DNA from: Halomonas zincidurans B6
Lineage (GTDB): Bacteria; Pseudomonadota; Gammaproteobacteria; Pseudomonadales; Halomonadaceae
Length of the DNA: 64,000 nucleotides
Direction of reading: 5' to 3'
Assembly (NCBI RefSeq): GCF_000731955.1
Contig: NZ_JNCK01000001.1
Span: 3,224,001 to 3,288,000 of the forward strand
The translations under genes and the position numbers were made by a program. Below are positions 1 to 7,950 of this stretch, one piece after another. The notes under the pieces were generated by a model that was given only the letters and a program-made list of their open reading frames with translations, ran no database searches and was not told where the DNA came from. The number at the start of each line of letters is the position of its first letter. Positions within the stretch are counted from its first letter, which is position 1.

Positions 1-1
1 G

Positions 2-868
2 ATCACCCACGTCTTCTACTGCACCTGGATTCGTCGCGACAACGAGAAGGCCAACGTCGAGGCCAACAGCCAGATGATGCGCAACCTGTTCGCCGGACTC
101 GACAGCGACAAGCTCGATCACGCCTCGCTGGTGACCGGCACCAAGCAGTATCTGGGTTCGTTCGAAGCCTACGGCAGCGGGCGTATCGAAACCCCGTTCC
201 GCGAATCCGAGCCGCGCGTGCCGGGTGACAACTTCTACTATGCGCTGGAAGACGTGCTGTTCGAAGCCGCCGAGCGTCACGGCTTCAACTGGAACGTGCA
301 CCGCCCGCATACGGTGATTGGCTATGCACGCGGCAACGCCATGAACATGGGCACGACGATCGCCGTCTACGCCTCGATCTGCAAGGAAACCGGCAAGCCG
401 TTCGTGTTCCCCGGCTCGCGGACCCAGTGGAATGCGCTCACCGACATGACCGATGCGCTGGTGCTGGCGCGGCAGATGGAGTGGGCGGCGACCGCGCCGG
501 GCGTGGCCAATCAGGCCTTCAATGCCGTCAATGGCGACGTCTTCCGCTGGCGCCGGATGTGGCGCGAGATCGGCGAGTACTTTGATCTGGAGGTGTCGGA
601 TTGCCCCGAGACGCCCCAGCCGCTCGACGAGCAGATGGCGGGAGCCGAAGCCACCTGGCGCGAGATCGCCGCGAAGCACGATTTGATCGAACCGGATGTC
701 GCCAATCTGGCGTCCTGGTGGCACACCGATGCCGATCTGGGTCGCGATCAGGAGTGTGTCAACGACACCACCAAGTGCCGCGACTTCGGCTTCGACCATT
801 TGCGCGAGACGCGGGCGGCGTTTGTCGATCTGTTCGCCCGCCTGCGTGCCGAGCGGATCATTCCCTGA
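2..868 (+). CDS. SDR-family NAD(P)-dependent oxidoreductase (PRISE/progesterone 5-beta-reductase-like), 5' partial
   Basis: The reading frame is open from base 2 to the stop at 866-868, so the N-terminal Rossmann nucleotide-binding part lies outside the window. The visible part starts ITHVFYCTWI and contains YYALEDVLFE, WNVHRPHTVIGYARGNAMN and KPFVFPGSRTQWNALTD, which are typical of the atypical short-chain dehydrogenases that reduce activated C=C bonds (PRISE family). YYALED supplies the usual catalytic tyrosine region of that family. The substrate cannot be inferred. The gene ends 44 bases before a strong hairpin terminator. Confidence 0.8.
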   Translation: MTHVFYCTWIRRDNEKANVEANSQMMRNLFAGLDSDKLDHASLVTGTKQYLGSFEAYGSGRIETPFRESEPRVPGDNFYYALEDVLFEAAERHGFNWNVHRPHTVIGYARGNAMNMGTTIAVYASICKETGKPFVFPGSRTQWNALTDMTDALVLARQMEWAATAPGVANQAFNAVNGDVFRWRRMWREIGEYFDLEVSDCPETPQPLDEQMAGAEATWREIAAKHDLIEPDVANLASWWHTDADLGRDQECVNDTTKCRDFGFDHLRETRAAFVDLFARLRAERIIP

Positions 869-911
869 TTCGGTCTGTCTGACCGGTTTGTCCCGACTGG
901 CTATTGAAAAG

Positions 912-940
912 AAAACCGGCGCCGAGAAGGCGCCGGTTTT
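912..940. terminator. Rho-independent terminator after the SDR gene
   Basis: A perfect 12-bp stem (AAAACCGGCGCC / GGCGCCGGTTTT) with a 5-base GAGAA loop ends in a T run. The A run at the other side would allow it to work in both directions. Confidence 0.85.
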
Positions 941-984
941 CGTCGTCATGGAGCGTCAATGGTGGCCAGGTCACTATGCTCTGC

Positions 985-1155
985 TTGAAAAGTCGACGAG
1001 CGAAGGCCAGGCAAGGCAAAAATTGGCGAAATAGCGGAGTTTACGAGGTGTAAATGAGCACGTGACTCGCTCCGCTCGCCCTTCGGGCCGTCCTTCGGAC
1101 GTTCTGAACTGAAGTTCAGTGAGCCAATTTTTAACGCCGTCTGGGCGAGTGCAGG
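985..1155. repeat. Dispersed non-coding repeat, copy 1
   Basis: This intergenic block carries GAGTTTACGAGGTGTAAATG (1037-1056), several short hairpins (CCCTTCGGG, CCGTCCTTCGGACG, CTGAACTGAAGTTCAG) and GCCAATTTTTAACGCC. Its reverse complement resembles 58010-58165 over several blocks, including a 24-base stretch with 21 matches. It separates the SDR gene from the inositol-phosphatase gene. No convincing coding signal was seen; the short ORFs through it are probably artefacts. Confidence 0.5.
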
Positions 1156-1161
1156 CACTTT

Positions 1162-2004
1162 TCAGACCAGAAACGTGAACTTCTCGCGCAGCGCTTCCCA
1201 AAGCTCGCGCGAGCTGGCCGCCAGCACCGTGCCCTGGTGAATCGTCGGCCGATAGGGTGTGCCGTCGAGCAGCGCCGAATAGCCGCCGGCTTCGGCGTGG
1301 ATCATCAGGCCCGCGGCGTGATCCCACGGCATCAGCTTGCCGGCGAGCATGAAGTCGACATGGCCGAAGGCCATGGTGCGGTATTCGTGGCAGGCGCAGC
1401 CGAACGCCATCATCCGCTGCACATCGGGAAAGGTGGCGGCGAGCTGATACTGCTGGGGTTTGGGGAACAGCCTGATCGAGGTAGCGCCGACCATCTCGGC
1501 GATGTCGGTGGTGTCGGAAACGCTCAGGCGACGCTGGGTGCCGTCGGGTCGGCCGAAGAACGCGCCCTCGCCGCGGCGGGCGACGACCCAGTCGTCGGCC
1601 AGCGGATCGTAGAGCAGCCCGAAGATCGTCTCGCCGAAGCTCGTCGCCGCCAGAATCACCCCGAACTGATTGAGCCCGCGGGCGAAGTTCCAGGTGCCGT
1701 CGACCGGATCGACGATCAGCGCCAGCTCGGCCCCGGCGATGTCCGCAAGCTGTGCGTCACCCGCCGCGACGGCCTCCTCGCCGATGATCGTCGCCGTCGG
1801 CAGCAGCTCGGCAATGGCCTGGCTGATCATCCGCTCCGCGCCCTGGTCGGCGTCGGTCACCAGGTCGTCCGGCGCGCTCTTCGAGCGGATCGCGTCCTCG
1901 GAGAGGTTGCGAAAGCGCGGCAGGATCTCCGCCCTGGCGGCGTGGCGGACGGTCTCGATGAGTTGCTGCTGTTGGCTTGGCGTGATGGTGCTGGCGGTCG
2001 TCAT
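1162..2004 (-). CDS. Inositol-monophosphatase-family phosphatase (histidinol-phosphatase-like)
   Basis: A 280-aa Mg2+-dependent sugar-phosphatase fold protein. The metal-binding signatures are present in order: IIGEEA near residue 75, DPVDGTWNF near residue 101 (the family's DPxDGTxxF) and WDHAAG near residue 228. Length and motif spacing fit IMPase/HisN-type enzymes. The substrate could be inositol phosphate, histidinol phosphate or PAP, and cannot be resolved from motifs. The ATG at 2002-2004 has an AGGAA box just upstream. The gene is monocistronic, with the dispersed repeat downstream. Confidence 0.85.
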   Translation of the reverse strand: MTTASTITPSQQQQLIETVRHAARAEILPRFRNLSEDAIRSKSAPDDLVTDADQGAERMISQAIAELLPTATIIGEEAVAAGDAQLADIAGAELALIVDPVDGTWNFARGLNQFGVILAATSFGETIFGLLYDPLADDWVVARRGEGAFFGRPDGTQRRLSVSDTTDIAEMVGATSIRLFPKPQQYQLAATFPDVQRMMAFGCACHEYRTMAFGHVDFMLAGKLMPWDHAAGLMIHAEAGGYSALLDGTPYRPTIHQGTVLAASSRELWEALREKFTFLV

Positions 2005-2119
2005 GGGGGTTCCTGTCGTGTCGGCGGTTGTTATCAGGATACTCGCTTACGTCAAAAAGATCGCAAGACCGCAGGCGGCGTTTTGTTGTCACCAGCAACC
2101 GTTCGATAAGGAACTGGAA

Positions 2120-2383
2120 ATGAGCTTGGCCATTAACACTGGCAGCGCTCGGCAGCTGGACAAGGTGCTGGATGATCAGTTGGGTGCGGTGCTGAAGGGC
2201 ATGGAAAAGAATCGGGCGGGCCTGCGCAAGCTGCCAGGTGCGGCGCACGAGGTCTATGAGAATACCGAAGCTGGCACGCTGGAGCGTCGTCCTGCTCCCA
2301 GGCCGAGTACAGCCTGTCGTTCCGGTACAAGATCGCGTTTTCGACTCCGCCGAGTTCAAACCCGACGAATCGGGCCAGGATAG
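2120..2383 (+). pseudogene. Degenerate ORF fragment of unknown family
   Basis: An ATG at 2120 opens a frame encoding MSLAINTGSARQLDKVLDDQ and continuing through LPGAAHEVYENTEAGTLE. After about codon 57 the frame turns into low-complexity Arg/Pro/Ser sequence, while another frame reads VFDSAEFKPDESGQD, as expected after a frameshift or recombination scar. The 3' part runs into the convergent toxin gene. No family was recognised; this may be a remnant left by earlier insertions next to the island. Confidence 0.3.
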
Positions 2384-2742
2384 CGAGCGATCAGCTCATC
2401 CGCCGTCAGCAGAAGAAAGCCTTCGGACTCGGCCTGAGCGACCAGAATGCGATCGAAGGGATCTTTATGAATGTCTGGTAAGTGGCTGACAGCCAGGGTG
2501 TGTTGATAGGTAATCGGTAGTTCCCGATAACCGTTCTCGATCAGGCCGCGACGCAGCAGGTGAGGGTTCACCTGAAAGTCCGGGCGCTGCAGACCGGTCT
2601 TGATAACGATCTCCCAGAGACTGGCCGCGCTGAAATATAGTTCGTTATCCTCATCGTTAATGAGCCTGATCGCTTCACTCGAGAGGCGGTCTGGCTCTGC
2701 GGCTGCCCAAAGTAGGATATGTGTGTCCAGGATCAGATTCAT
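2356..2742 (-). CDS. PIN-domain toxin (VapC-like RNase)
   Basis: A 128-aa protein starting MNLILDTHILLWAAAEPDRL, with the PIN acidic residues visible: D6 in LDTH, E in ASLWEIVIK near residue 64, D in KDPFDRILVAQA near residue 97 and D in LLTADELI near residue 115. This is the DThxLLW...DPFDRxLxAQA group of type II toxins, which cleave RNA. The ATG (2740-2742) follows the upstream antitoxin stop after one base, so the two are translationally coupled. The pair lies just outside the left end of the genomic island. Confidence 0.88.
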   Translation of the reverse strand: MNLILDTHILLWAAAEPDRLSSEAIRLINDEDNELYFSAASLWEIVIKTGLQRPDFQVNPHLLRRGLIENGYRELPITYQHTLAVSHLPDIHKDPFDRILVAQAESEGFLLLTADELIARYPGPIRRV

Positions 2743-2743
2743 T

Positions 2744-2983
2744 TCAGCCCTCGAACAGGTCGGCTATCTCGTTTTGACCCATGCGGTCGAAATCTTCCGG
2801 GACCTTGAATTGGTCTTTCATGAAGCCAAGCCGTTTCTGCTGGTCGGCATCCGGACTGTTGATGGCTGTTACCTTGGCGATCGGCTTGCCAGCTCTGGCA
2901 ATGACGAATCCTTCCCCCTGCGCTGCTTTGGCCAGGAGCTGGGAAAGTCGCGTCTTGGCTTCGTGGATGTTGACGGTTTCCAT
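2744..2983 (-). CDS. Phd/YefM-family antitoxin
   Basis: A 79-aa protein beginning METVNIHEAKTRLSQLLAKA and continuing GEGFVIARAGKPIAKVTAI, the hallmark of the Phd/YefM DNA-binding N-terminus. The C-terminal third (KDQFKVPEDFDRMGQNEIA) matches the toxin-wrapping tail of antitoxins paired with PIN toxins. It is first in the operon and would be expected to neutralise the PIN toxin and repress its own promoter in the region 2984-3060. A GGAAGG-type ribosome site precedes the ATG. Confidence 0.88.
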   Translation of the reverse strand: METVNIHEAKTRLSQLLAKAAQGEGFVIARAGKPIAKVTAINSPDADQQKRLGFMKDQFKVPEDFDRMGQNEIADLFEG

Positions 2984-3060
2984 AAGGCTGCCTTCCCATG
3001 GCCTGGTTCAATAAACTTAGTCTATGCGAAACTACCGAGCCTGTCTCCACTGAGCCTTGC

Positions 3061-3086
3061 CATCACTCGATGTTCTGGATCTGCTC
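3061..3086. repeat. Left attachment site (att), displaced 3' end of yicC
   Basis: This 26-bp sequence matches 41056-41081 with three mismatches. Read on the minus strand it encodes EQIQNIE followed by a stop, against EQVQNIE in the intact yicC at the other end. One difference is silent and the other two fall in a single Val/Ile codon, so the repeat keeps its protein meaning. That is what a duplicated gene-end attachment site should look like. Confidence 0.8.
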
Positions 3087-3155
3087 AAAGAATAATAAAT
3101 TAAAATCCTTTAAAAACAGATGTTTACATTATTTTTGCATCGATATTCGCCCAGC

Positions 3156-3220
3156 ACTACCCATTTTACTACCCATGGATAGAAACTTTATCTCTGATTG
3201 GCCCAATCGGTTACTACCCA
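3156..3220. repeat. Three ACTACCCA octamers, candidate integrase arm-binding sites
   Basis: ACTACCCA occurs at 3156-3163, 3168-3175 and 3213-3220, about 75-160 bases inside the left att. Two further copies in the same orientation (40944-40951, 40954-40961) lie just inside the right att. The 12-base spacing of the first two matches roughly one helical turn. Confidence 0.5.
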
Positions 3221-3229
3221 CGATTATAA

Positions 3230-3254
3230 ACTGGGATAAGTGGGAAACTGGGAA
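3230..3254 (+). repeat. 25-bp sequence with inverted copy at 39330-39354
   Basis: A perfect 25-base match to the reverse complement of 39330-39354. It contains three TGGGA pentamers spaced 9 and 8 bases apart. One copy lies near the left att; the other overlaps the end of the DUF927 gene, just upstream of the second AlpA-like gene. A shared regulator or excisionase binding site is the simplest reading. Confidence 0.6.
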
Positions 3255-3466
3255 TTTCTGATCCTTTTCCGATTTACCAACACCTTGTCTCAACCGAAAA
3301 AACCTGCTGGCAAGTCTAGCAAGATCGGCACTCCCGATGCACCACTGCTGATACATCGAAGTTTGTACTGAAAGTACAAACCATTGATTTTATTAAATAT
3401 TTTTTGATTTTCCTCTTGCGTATTTGAAACTTCGTGCAAGTATTTTAGAAAACGCAGGAGTTCAAA

Positions 3467-3742
3467 ATGACCAAGTTGAAGACCATTTGTTTTGCTGTAA
3501 CTACAGCCGCGCTCGCGGGTTGCGCTGCTACGCCTCGACACTATGACGACGAATCGTCCCGCGCACTGAACCTGGCCCGTGCCGGGGGCGTCTACGATCA
3601 GGACCTTCGAGACTCACCAGGCGGGACGCGCTCGTACCGAAAGAGTTTGTTGGTAAGCGCCCTCAACCTGGCCAGTCTGGCCACCTCATTAGATGCGCCA
3701 CTCCATCATCTTACGGGCACCCGCTCATGCTGTGGTCGGTAA
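3467..3742 (+). CDS. Small lipoprotein, probably the N-terminal part of a frameshifted gene
   Basis: 91 aa beginning MTKLKTICFAVTTAALAGCA, a signal peptide with lipobox LAGC (cleavage before Cys19), so the product would be lipid-anchored. A GGAG-type ribosome site (GCAGGAG) precedes the ATG. From about codon 75 the sequence loses character (HHLTGTRSCCGR), while the +1-shifted frame continues with GHPLMLWSVTAERYGCFDSN. The downstream ORF at 3727 has no signal peptide or ribosome site, so a frameshift around 3700-3730 splitting one lipoprotein of about 200 aa is likely. Function unknown. Confidence 0.5.
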   Translation: MTKLKTICFAVTTAALAGCAATPRHYDDESSRALNLARAGGVYDQDLRDSPGGTRSYRKSLLVSALNLASLATSLDAPLHHLTGTRSCCGR

Positions 3743-4089
3743 CAGCCGAGCGATATGGCTGTTTCGATAGCAACTGCATCATCGCCTACAACATCCAACA
3801 GCCGAATCACTGGAAGACACCAAGCTATGTCATCGGCGGTGAAGCTGCCAGTTACAACATCGCTGCCAACCACCCCGAGAAATACTCCCGACTGGTATTT
3901 CGGCAGTCCGGCCATGAACTCACCTTTCCAGTAGATGAATTCTATGGCGCTGTCAGCGCCGGCATGCCTCCCTGGATAGTGATGTACTTTCCACCGAACA
4001 CCGTGATCCAGGACGGCGAGCCGCTCCCCTATCCGGTGTTGTATGAACAGGGCCAACAGCTGATGTTCAGGGAGCCCGACCATGAGTGA
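3727..4089 (+). CDS. Hypothetical protein, probably the C-terminal part of the frameshifted lipoprotein
   Basis: A 120-aa frame (LWSVTAERYGCFDSNCIIAY ... MFREPDHE) overlapping the end of the preceding lipoprotein ORF in another frame. No clear ribosome site is seen at the first ATG. The next gene starts inside its last codons (8-base overlap, ATGAGTGA), showing that the two belonged to one operon. No domain recognised. It is reported separately because the frame is intact, but it is more likely the second half of one gene. Confidence 0.4.
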   Translation: MLWSVTAERYGCFDSNCIIAYNIQQPNHWKTPSYVIGGEAASYNIAANHPEKYSRLVFRQSGHELTFPVDEFYGAVSAGMPPWIVMYFPPNTVIQDGEPLPYPVLYEQGQQLMFREPDHE

Positions 4090-4333
4090 CTGGCACGATG
4101 AACTTGAGTTGGCACTGCTGCCGCTGGAGGACCTGAGAGTCGATAGTGTCTACATGACCTTTGTGATCAGCAATGCCCTGAGCGAGCGAGGCATCTTCCA
4201 TCAATGCCGGATCGGATACGCGGAGGACCGACTGAGCCGAATGACCACCGCTCCCCATTGCTGGGTCGAGCTCGAACAAAGAAGGACGACACCGGTTTCA
4301 CCGACTCCATTCTACGAGCGGTCAACGCCATGA
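4082..4333 (+). CDS. Hypothetical protein, 3' end replaced by unrelated sequence
   Basis: The first 62 or so residues (MSDWHDELELALLPLEDLRV ... APHCWVELE) look like a real coding sequence and overlap the preceding ORF by 8 bases. After the CWVELE motif, reminiscent of proteins that continue with a D-(Y/L)RLRMWL-type segment, the frame runs into QRRTTPVSPTPFYERSTP, where another frame carries a resolvase remnant. The junction near 4272-4285 is therefore a deletion or recombination scar and the product is truncated. Function unknown. Confidence 0.4.
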   Translation: MSDWHDELELALLPLEDLRVDSVYMTFVISNALSERGIFHQCRIGYAEDRLSRMTTAPHCWVELEQRRTTPVSPTPFYERSTP

Positions 4334-4569
4334 TGCTCGACATGCTGGCTGCCGTGGCCCGCAAAGATTACGAAGACCGCCGGCGCCGGCAGTTCCAGGG
4401 CATCCATAAAGCAAAAACGGAGGGTAAGTACCAGGGGCGGCAGCCAGACCTGAAGCGCAGGCAACACATCGCCAGCCTTCTCAAGAGCGGCCACAGCTAC
4501 AGCGAAATCCAGGAGATACTGAGCTGCTCCCGGCACTTGATTGCGTCTGTCGCCAAAGAACAAACCTGA
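4204..4569 (+). pseudogene. Serine-recombinase (resolvase) C-terminal remnant, interrupted by an IS1380-family element
   Basis: From about 4285 the frame encodes SILRAVNAMMLDMLAAVARK, DYEDRRRRQFQGIHKAKTEG and a C-terminal helix-turn-helix (LLKSGHSYSEIQEILSCS), the distal half of a transposon-type resolvase. The catalytic N-terminal domain is absent. The coding frame is cut at 4564 by the IS. Removing the IS and one copy of the 6-bp duplication AACAAA restores AKEQ-RQAAAAA and a stop at 6275-6277. The remnant therefore predates the IS insertion. Confidence 0.7.
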
Positions 4570-6248
4570 ATCCGTGAGACTGACCCCCCCTGCAGCGCTT
4601 CTAACCTACTGACCTGCATGGCAATATAGCGAATATCGTCATTCACCCAGACAGTGCCATGCCCAACGTCACGTTTCGCGCCAGTCGCCGTACCCTCACC
4701 AGCCACGCCGGGCTATCCATCATCGGGCAGTGCCTTGAGATCGCCGGCGTCGACAGCATCGACGGTCGCTTCCCCACCACGCTGGGCATGCGCACCAGCG
4801 ACGTGGTCAAGAGCTATCTGGGCCTGCTGTGTCTGGGCATGAGCGACTATGACGCCATCGAGAATTTCCGCCGCGACAAACCGTTCCAGCACCTGCTGGC
4901 CCTGCAGAAGGTGCCGAGCTCCGCCACGCTGCGCCAACGGCTGGAGAAGCTCGCCGCCAATGATCTGCAGGCACGTACCGCGACTTGGTCCACCACCTTG
5001 CTGTCGCTGGTGGAAGCACCGATCACCGCCGAGAAGACGCATGTCTGTCTGGACATCGACACCTTCGTCATGGACAACAGCAACTCGCACAAGGAGGGCG
5101 TCTCGCGGACCTACCAGAAGGTCGATGGCTACACGCCGATCGCCGCCTATCTGGGCAATGAAGGCTGGTGCCTGGGCCTGGAGCTGCGTCCCGGCAAACA
5201 GCACACCATGAAGGAGAGCAACGCCTTCCTGGAGCGGGTGCTGCCACGCGCCCAGGGCCTGACCGAGCAACCGATCCTGGTCCGCGAGGACAGCGGCTTC
5301 GACAGCCAGGCGCATCTGGCCCTTCTCGAACGGCAGCGGCAGGCCTTTGCCGACGAGGGCCGGCGGCTCGACTACCTCGTCAAATGGAACCCGCGGGACT
5401 CGGCCAAGGCCGATCTCGCCACCTGGTGCGCCGTCGCCGAAGACTGCTGGCAAGAAGAGCTGCGCCCCGGCAAGCGCCAGGCGTTGTGGACACAGACCGT
5501 CTCGATCCGCGATGGCCAGACCGAGGTCGAGGTCAGGCGTGTGATGCGCCTGGTGGAGCGCACCGCCGATCGCGATGGCCAGCTGCTGCTCGAACCGGAC
5601 TATGAGCTGGAAGGCTGGTGGACCAGCCTGGACGAGGCGCCGGAGGCGGTGATCCAGCGCTATCAGGCGCATGCCACCCATGAGCAGTTTCACAGCGAGA
5701 TCAAGACCGATCTCGACCTGGAGCGTCTGCCCTCGGGCAAGTTCGCCACCAACGACCTGATCCTGCATCTCGCCCAGCTGGCCTATAACATCCTGCGTCT
5801 GATGGGGCAACTGGGCATGACTGGCGAGCTGAGCCCGGTGCGCCATCCCGCCAAGCGGCGCCGGATACGCACCGTATTGCAGGAACTGGTCCATCGTGCC
5901 GCCGTGGTAGTCCACAAGGCCCGTCAGATCATCCTCGATTTCGGGCAGGACATTGGCCGCATGACGGTGTTGAACACCCTGCGGAGCCGGCTGCGTTACC
6001 CGCGAGGATCGCCCTGCTGATCGCCTGTCGGGGAATGTCACTTGGAAGAGGGCTGATGGTCACCAGCAGCCAGCATCGCCATGCCCGGCGGGTAGAAATG
6101 CATGACAAAACGGATCATCGTCGCCGGCCGACGCGGCAATGGTTGGCCATCGCAGACATGCGTTCGGCGATTGAGACGGGATCGGAGGTCAAAAAATGCT
6201 CGCTGGCGGTGATAGGGAAAGTGCCGACGCCGGCTTCACGGATTCAGG
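4565..6248 (+). mobile_element. IS1380-family insertion sequence with terminal inverted repeats and 6-bp target duplication
   Basis: The ends are near-identical inverted repeats: CCTGAATCCGTGAGACTG at 4565-4582, and 6231-6248, whose reverse complement is CCTGAATCCGTGAAGCCG. The hexamer AACAAA immediately flanks both sides (4559-4564 and 6249-6254). One full-length transposase gene occupies the inside. The exact target duplication and intact frame point to a fairly recent insertion. Confidence 0.85.
4659..6020 (+). CDS. IS1380-family transposase (DDE)
   Basis: 453 aa, full length for the family. Visible features are the N-terminal LSIIGQCLEIAGVDSID, the acidic motif VCLDIDTFVMD near residue 134 (first D), ILVREDSGFDS near residue 212 (second D), and the C-terminal HEQFHSEIKTDLDLERLPSG near residue 345 carrying the catalytic E. 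The enzyme cuts and joins the IS ends. The ATG at 4659 is the first in frame; its ribosome site is weak, which is common for transposases. Confidence 0.92.
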   Translation: MPNVTFRASRRTLTSHAGLSIIGQCLEIAGVDSIDGRFPTTLGMRTSDVVKSYLGLLCLGMSDYDAIENFRRDKPFQHLLALQKVPSSATLRQRLEKLAANDLQARTATWSTTLLSLVEAPITAEKTHVCLDIDTFVMDNSNSHKEGVSRTYQKVDGYTPIAAYLGNEGWCLGLELRPGKQHTMKESNAFLERVLPRAQGLTEQPILVREDSGFDSQAHLALLERQRQAFADEGRRLDYLVKWNPRDSAKADLATWCAVAEDCWQEELRPGKRQALWTQTVSIRDGQTEVEVRRVMRLVERTADRDGQLLLEPDYELEGWWTSLDEAPEAVIQRYQAHATHEQFHSEIKTDLDLERLPSGKFATNDLILHLAQLAYNILRLMGQLGMTGELSPVRHPAKRRRIRTVLQELVHRAAVVVHKARQIILDFGQDIGRMTVLNTLRSRLRYPRGSPC

Positions 6249-6325
6249 AACAAAGACAGGCCGCTGCTGCGGCTTGAAACCAACAAAGTGCCCTAAAAGG
6301 GCAATCAACTATTGGAGACCTGAAT

Positions 6326-6484
6326 ATGCTGAACCTATCTGCCACACTGATTGCATTCCTGAGCTTTGTCGCGGTTGTGCTTTTTATCTGCGTTATCGCC
6401 TACCGCAACGCCGAGCGACTGGAAGCGTTTGTGGAGCGAAAGTTTCCAAAAAGCGCTTCCCGACCGAACCGTAGCCACGAATAA
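6326..6484 (+). CDS. Small single-pass membrane protein (52 aa)
   Basis: An ATG at 6326, preceded by TTGGAGACC, opens a 52-aa frame: MLNLSATLIAFLSFVAVVLF then ICVIAYRNAERLEAFVERKF and a short basic, polar tail. Residues about 4-26 form one hydrophobic helix and the rest would lie in the cytoplasm. It follows the resolvase remnant and precedes the convergent defence locus. No family recognised. The good ribosome site and ordered amphipathic layout support it being real. Confidence 0.5.
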   Translation: MLNLSATLIAFLSFVAVVLFICVIAYRNAERLEAFVERKFPKSASRPNRSHE

Positions 6485-6557
6485 ATATTGGGCAAACTGT
6501 TGTTCGCTGCCGTTTCCATTATCCGCAGTCTTCGCGCTTTGACTCAACCGGACAGGT

Positions 6558-7943
6558 TCATTCCGGCTGCCAGGAGCAATCTACCCAGTGCTCTTTATAG
6601 CGTTTCACAAAGTTTTTCATCTCGCGAATGTTAGCGGCAGGTTCTCGGCAGGCTCGGGCACAGGTAGAAACGACATCCTGGTAGAACTTCGGAGCGACAG
6701 CCCTAACGCCGTCATAATTCATAAGCAGCTCCGGAAGGCGCTCCGTGATTTTGGCTCCACGGGGCGCCATCACGAGGCTTGGGGGCTCTCCATAGGTGTT
6801 GATCAACACGTATCGCCAGCTGGGGTCTGCGGCACCTTGGCGTGGGACTATCTCACAGGGGCGTGCATCTCCGCCGCCGGATATGCCTTCATAGACTTCC
6901 TTAAGGGCCAGTGGTTTGTGGGCTATCAGGACATAAGGCCCAGCCTCTACATATCTGCCCATTCGTTCGTCGTACTCGATGCCGAGCAATGCTTCCAGGT
7001 CAAAACGCGCATGCCGGTCAAGGGACACCTTTCCCGAGGTGAACCATTGAAGTTCCCGCAGGGTGATCCCGGCCCGCCTGGCAATCTCTGCAGGTGGATT
7101 GGGCCAGCACGCCACGAGGTTCTTGGCAATCTCGGCCGCGTTGTCATAGTCACTGTCATCCCAGAAATCATCATCCTCGACGATATCCTCCGGTGCCTTC
7201 TCACCTGTCAGCAGCCAGGTACTGCCATCAAACCTATCCAGAGCCAAATATCGGGGCTTACAGGGCGGTAGCGAGGTCTCCCAGGATGACAGCCATGGAC
7301 CGGGTTTCCAGTCGAGCCCACCGGTCGCTGTAGGCACCGGCACTTGCACCGGTAACGCCAGCCACTGCTGGATTCTGTCTTCAACCTCACGGTTATTCAC
7401 ACCTCTGTGACCACCCCTGACACGAAAGTCGTGCTCATCCTGAGCGTACCGGCAAAGGGCCTGGATGGATCCGGCAGGAGACCGGTCTTTTCCGTTGTGC
7501 TTCCTCAGCGGCCACCGGCTGGAGTCCTGGGCTGAACGCAGAGACGCTGGGAGGGATTTCTCCTTGGCGTCGGCGACCTCAACCTGGACTCCGATTTTTG
7601 CCATGTCCTCTACCAGCCTAGGGCTGGCCGTCGCGATGTGGCGGTTGACCCGAAGGGTGTCGGGGCAACCACGCAAGCCTTCCGCGTTACGCCATGCATC
7701 CAGGAGAACATCCTGGAAAGCTCTGGGTTGATCGACTGGAGTGAACGTCATCCAGCGAATGGGCAACCCGCTAACAGTAATGCCATAGAGTATGAGGGGG
7801 CTGAGCCCGTACCGATTCGCGTCCTTGATCTTGATCGGGTCCCGCACTGACACAATGCCATGCTCCGGATGGTGGAAAAGGAACTTGGCAATCGCTACGT
7901 AGAAATGATGTTCTCGTGGTGAAAGCATCGCCTGTCGATTCAT
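6558..7943 (-). CDS. Uncharacterised 461-aa protein at the distal end of the defence operon
   Basis: No known family was recognised. The protein begins MNRQAMLSPREHHFYVAIAK and has a basic middle part, an acidic stretch near residues 270-285 (DIVEDDDFWDDSDYD) and a segment ITLRELQWFTSGKVSLDRHA-RFDLEALLG that resembles a helix-turn-helix of the XRE kind. A TTG two codons upstream could also start translation. The ATG (7941-7943) lies 7 bases after the sbcC stop, so it is probably translated from the same message as sbcDC. A DNA-binding or nuclease-partner role is only a guess. Confidence 0.65.
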   Translation of the reverse strand: MNRQAMLSPREHHFYVAIAKFLFHHPEHGIVSVRDPIKIKDANRYGLSPLILYGITVSGLPIRWMTFTPVDQPRAFQDVLLDAWRNAEGLRGCPDTLRVNRHIATASPRLVEDMAKIGVQVEVADAKEKSLPASLRSAQDSSRWPLRKHNGKDRSPAGSIQALCRYAQDEHDFRVRGGHRGVNNREVEDRIQQWLALPVQVPVPTATGGLDWKPGPWLSSWETSLPPCKPRYLALDRFDGSTWLLTGEKAPEDIVEDDDFWDDSDYDNAAEIAKNLVACWPNPPAEIARRAGITLRELQWFTSGKVSLDRHARFDLEALLGIEYDERMGRYVEAGPYVLIAHKPLALKEVYEGISGGGDARPCEIVPRQGAADPSWRYVLINTYGEPPSLVMAPRGAKITERLPELLMNYDGVRAVAPKFYQDVVSTCARACREPAANIREMKNFVKRYKEHWVDCSWQPE

Positions 7944-7950
7944 TTTCAAG

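Larger units (their letters stand above)
3087..3466. other. Non-coding left arm of the island
   Basis: An AT-rich stretch without a convincing gene. It contains three copies of the octamer ACTACCCA (3156, 3168, 3213), also found twice next to the integrase, and a 25-base sequence (3230-3254) repeated in inverted orientation at 39330-39354. It is best explained as integrase and excisionase binding region plus the promoter of the lipoprotein gene. Confidence 0.5.
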
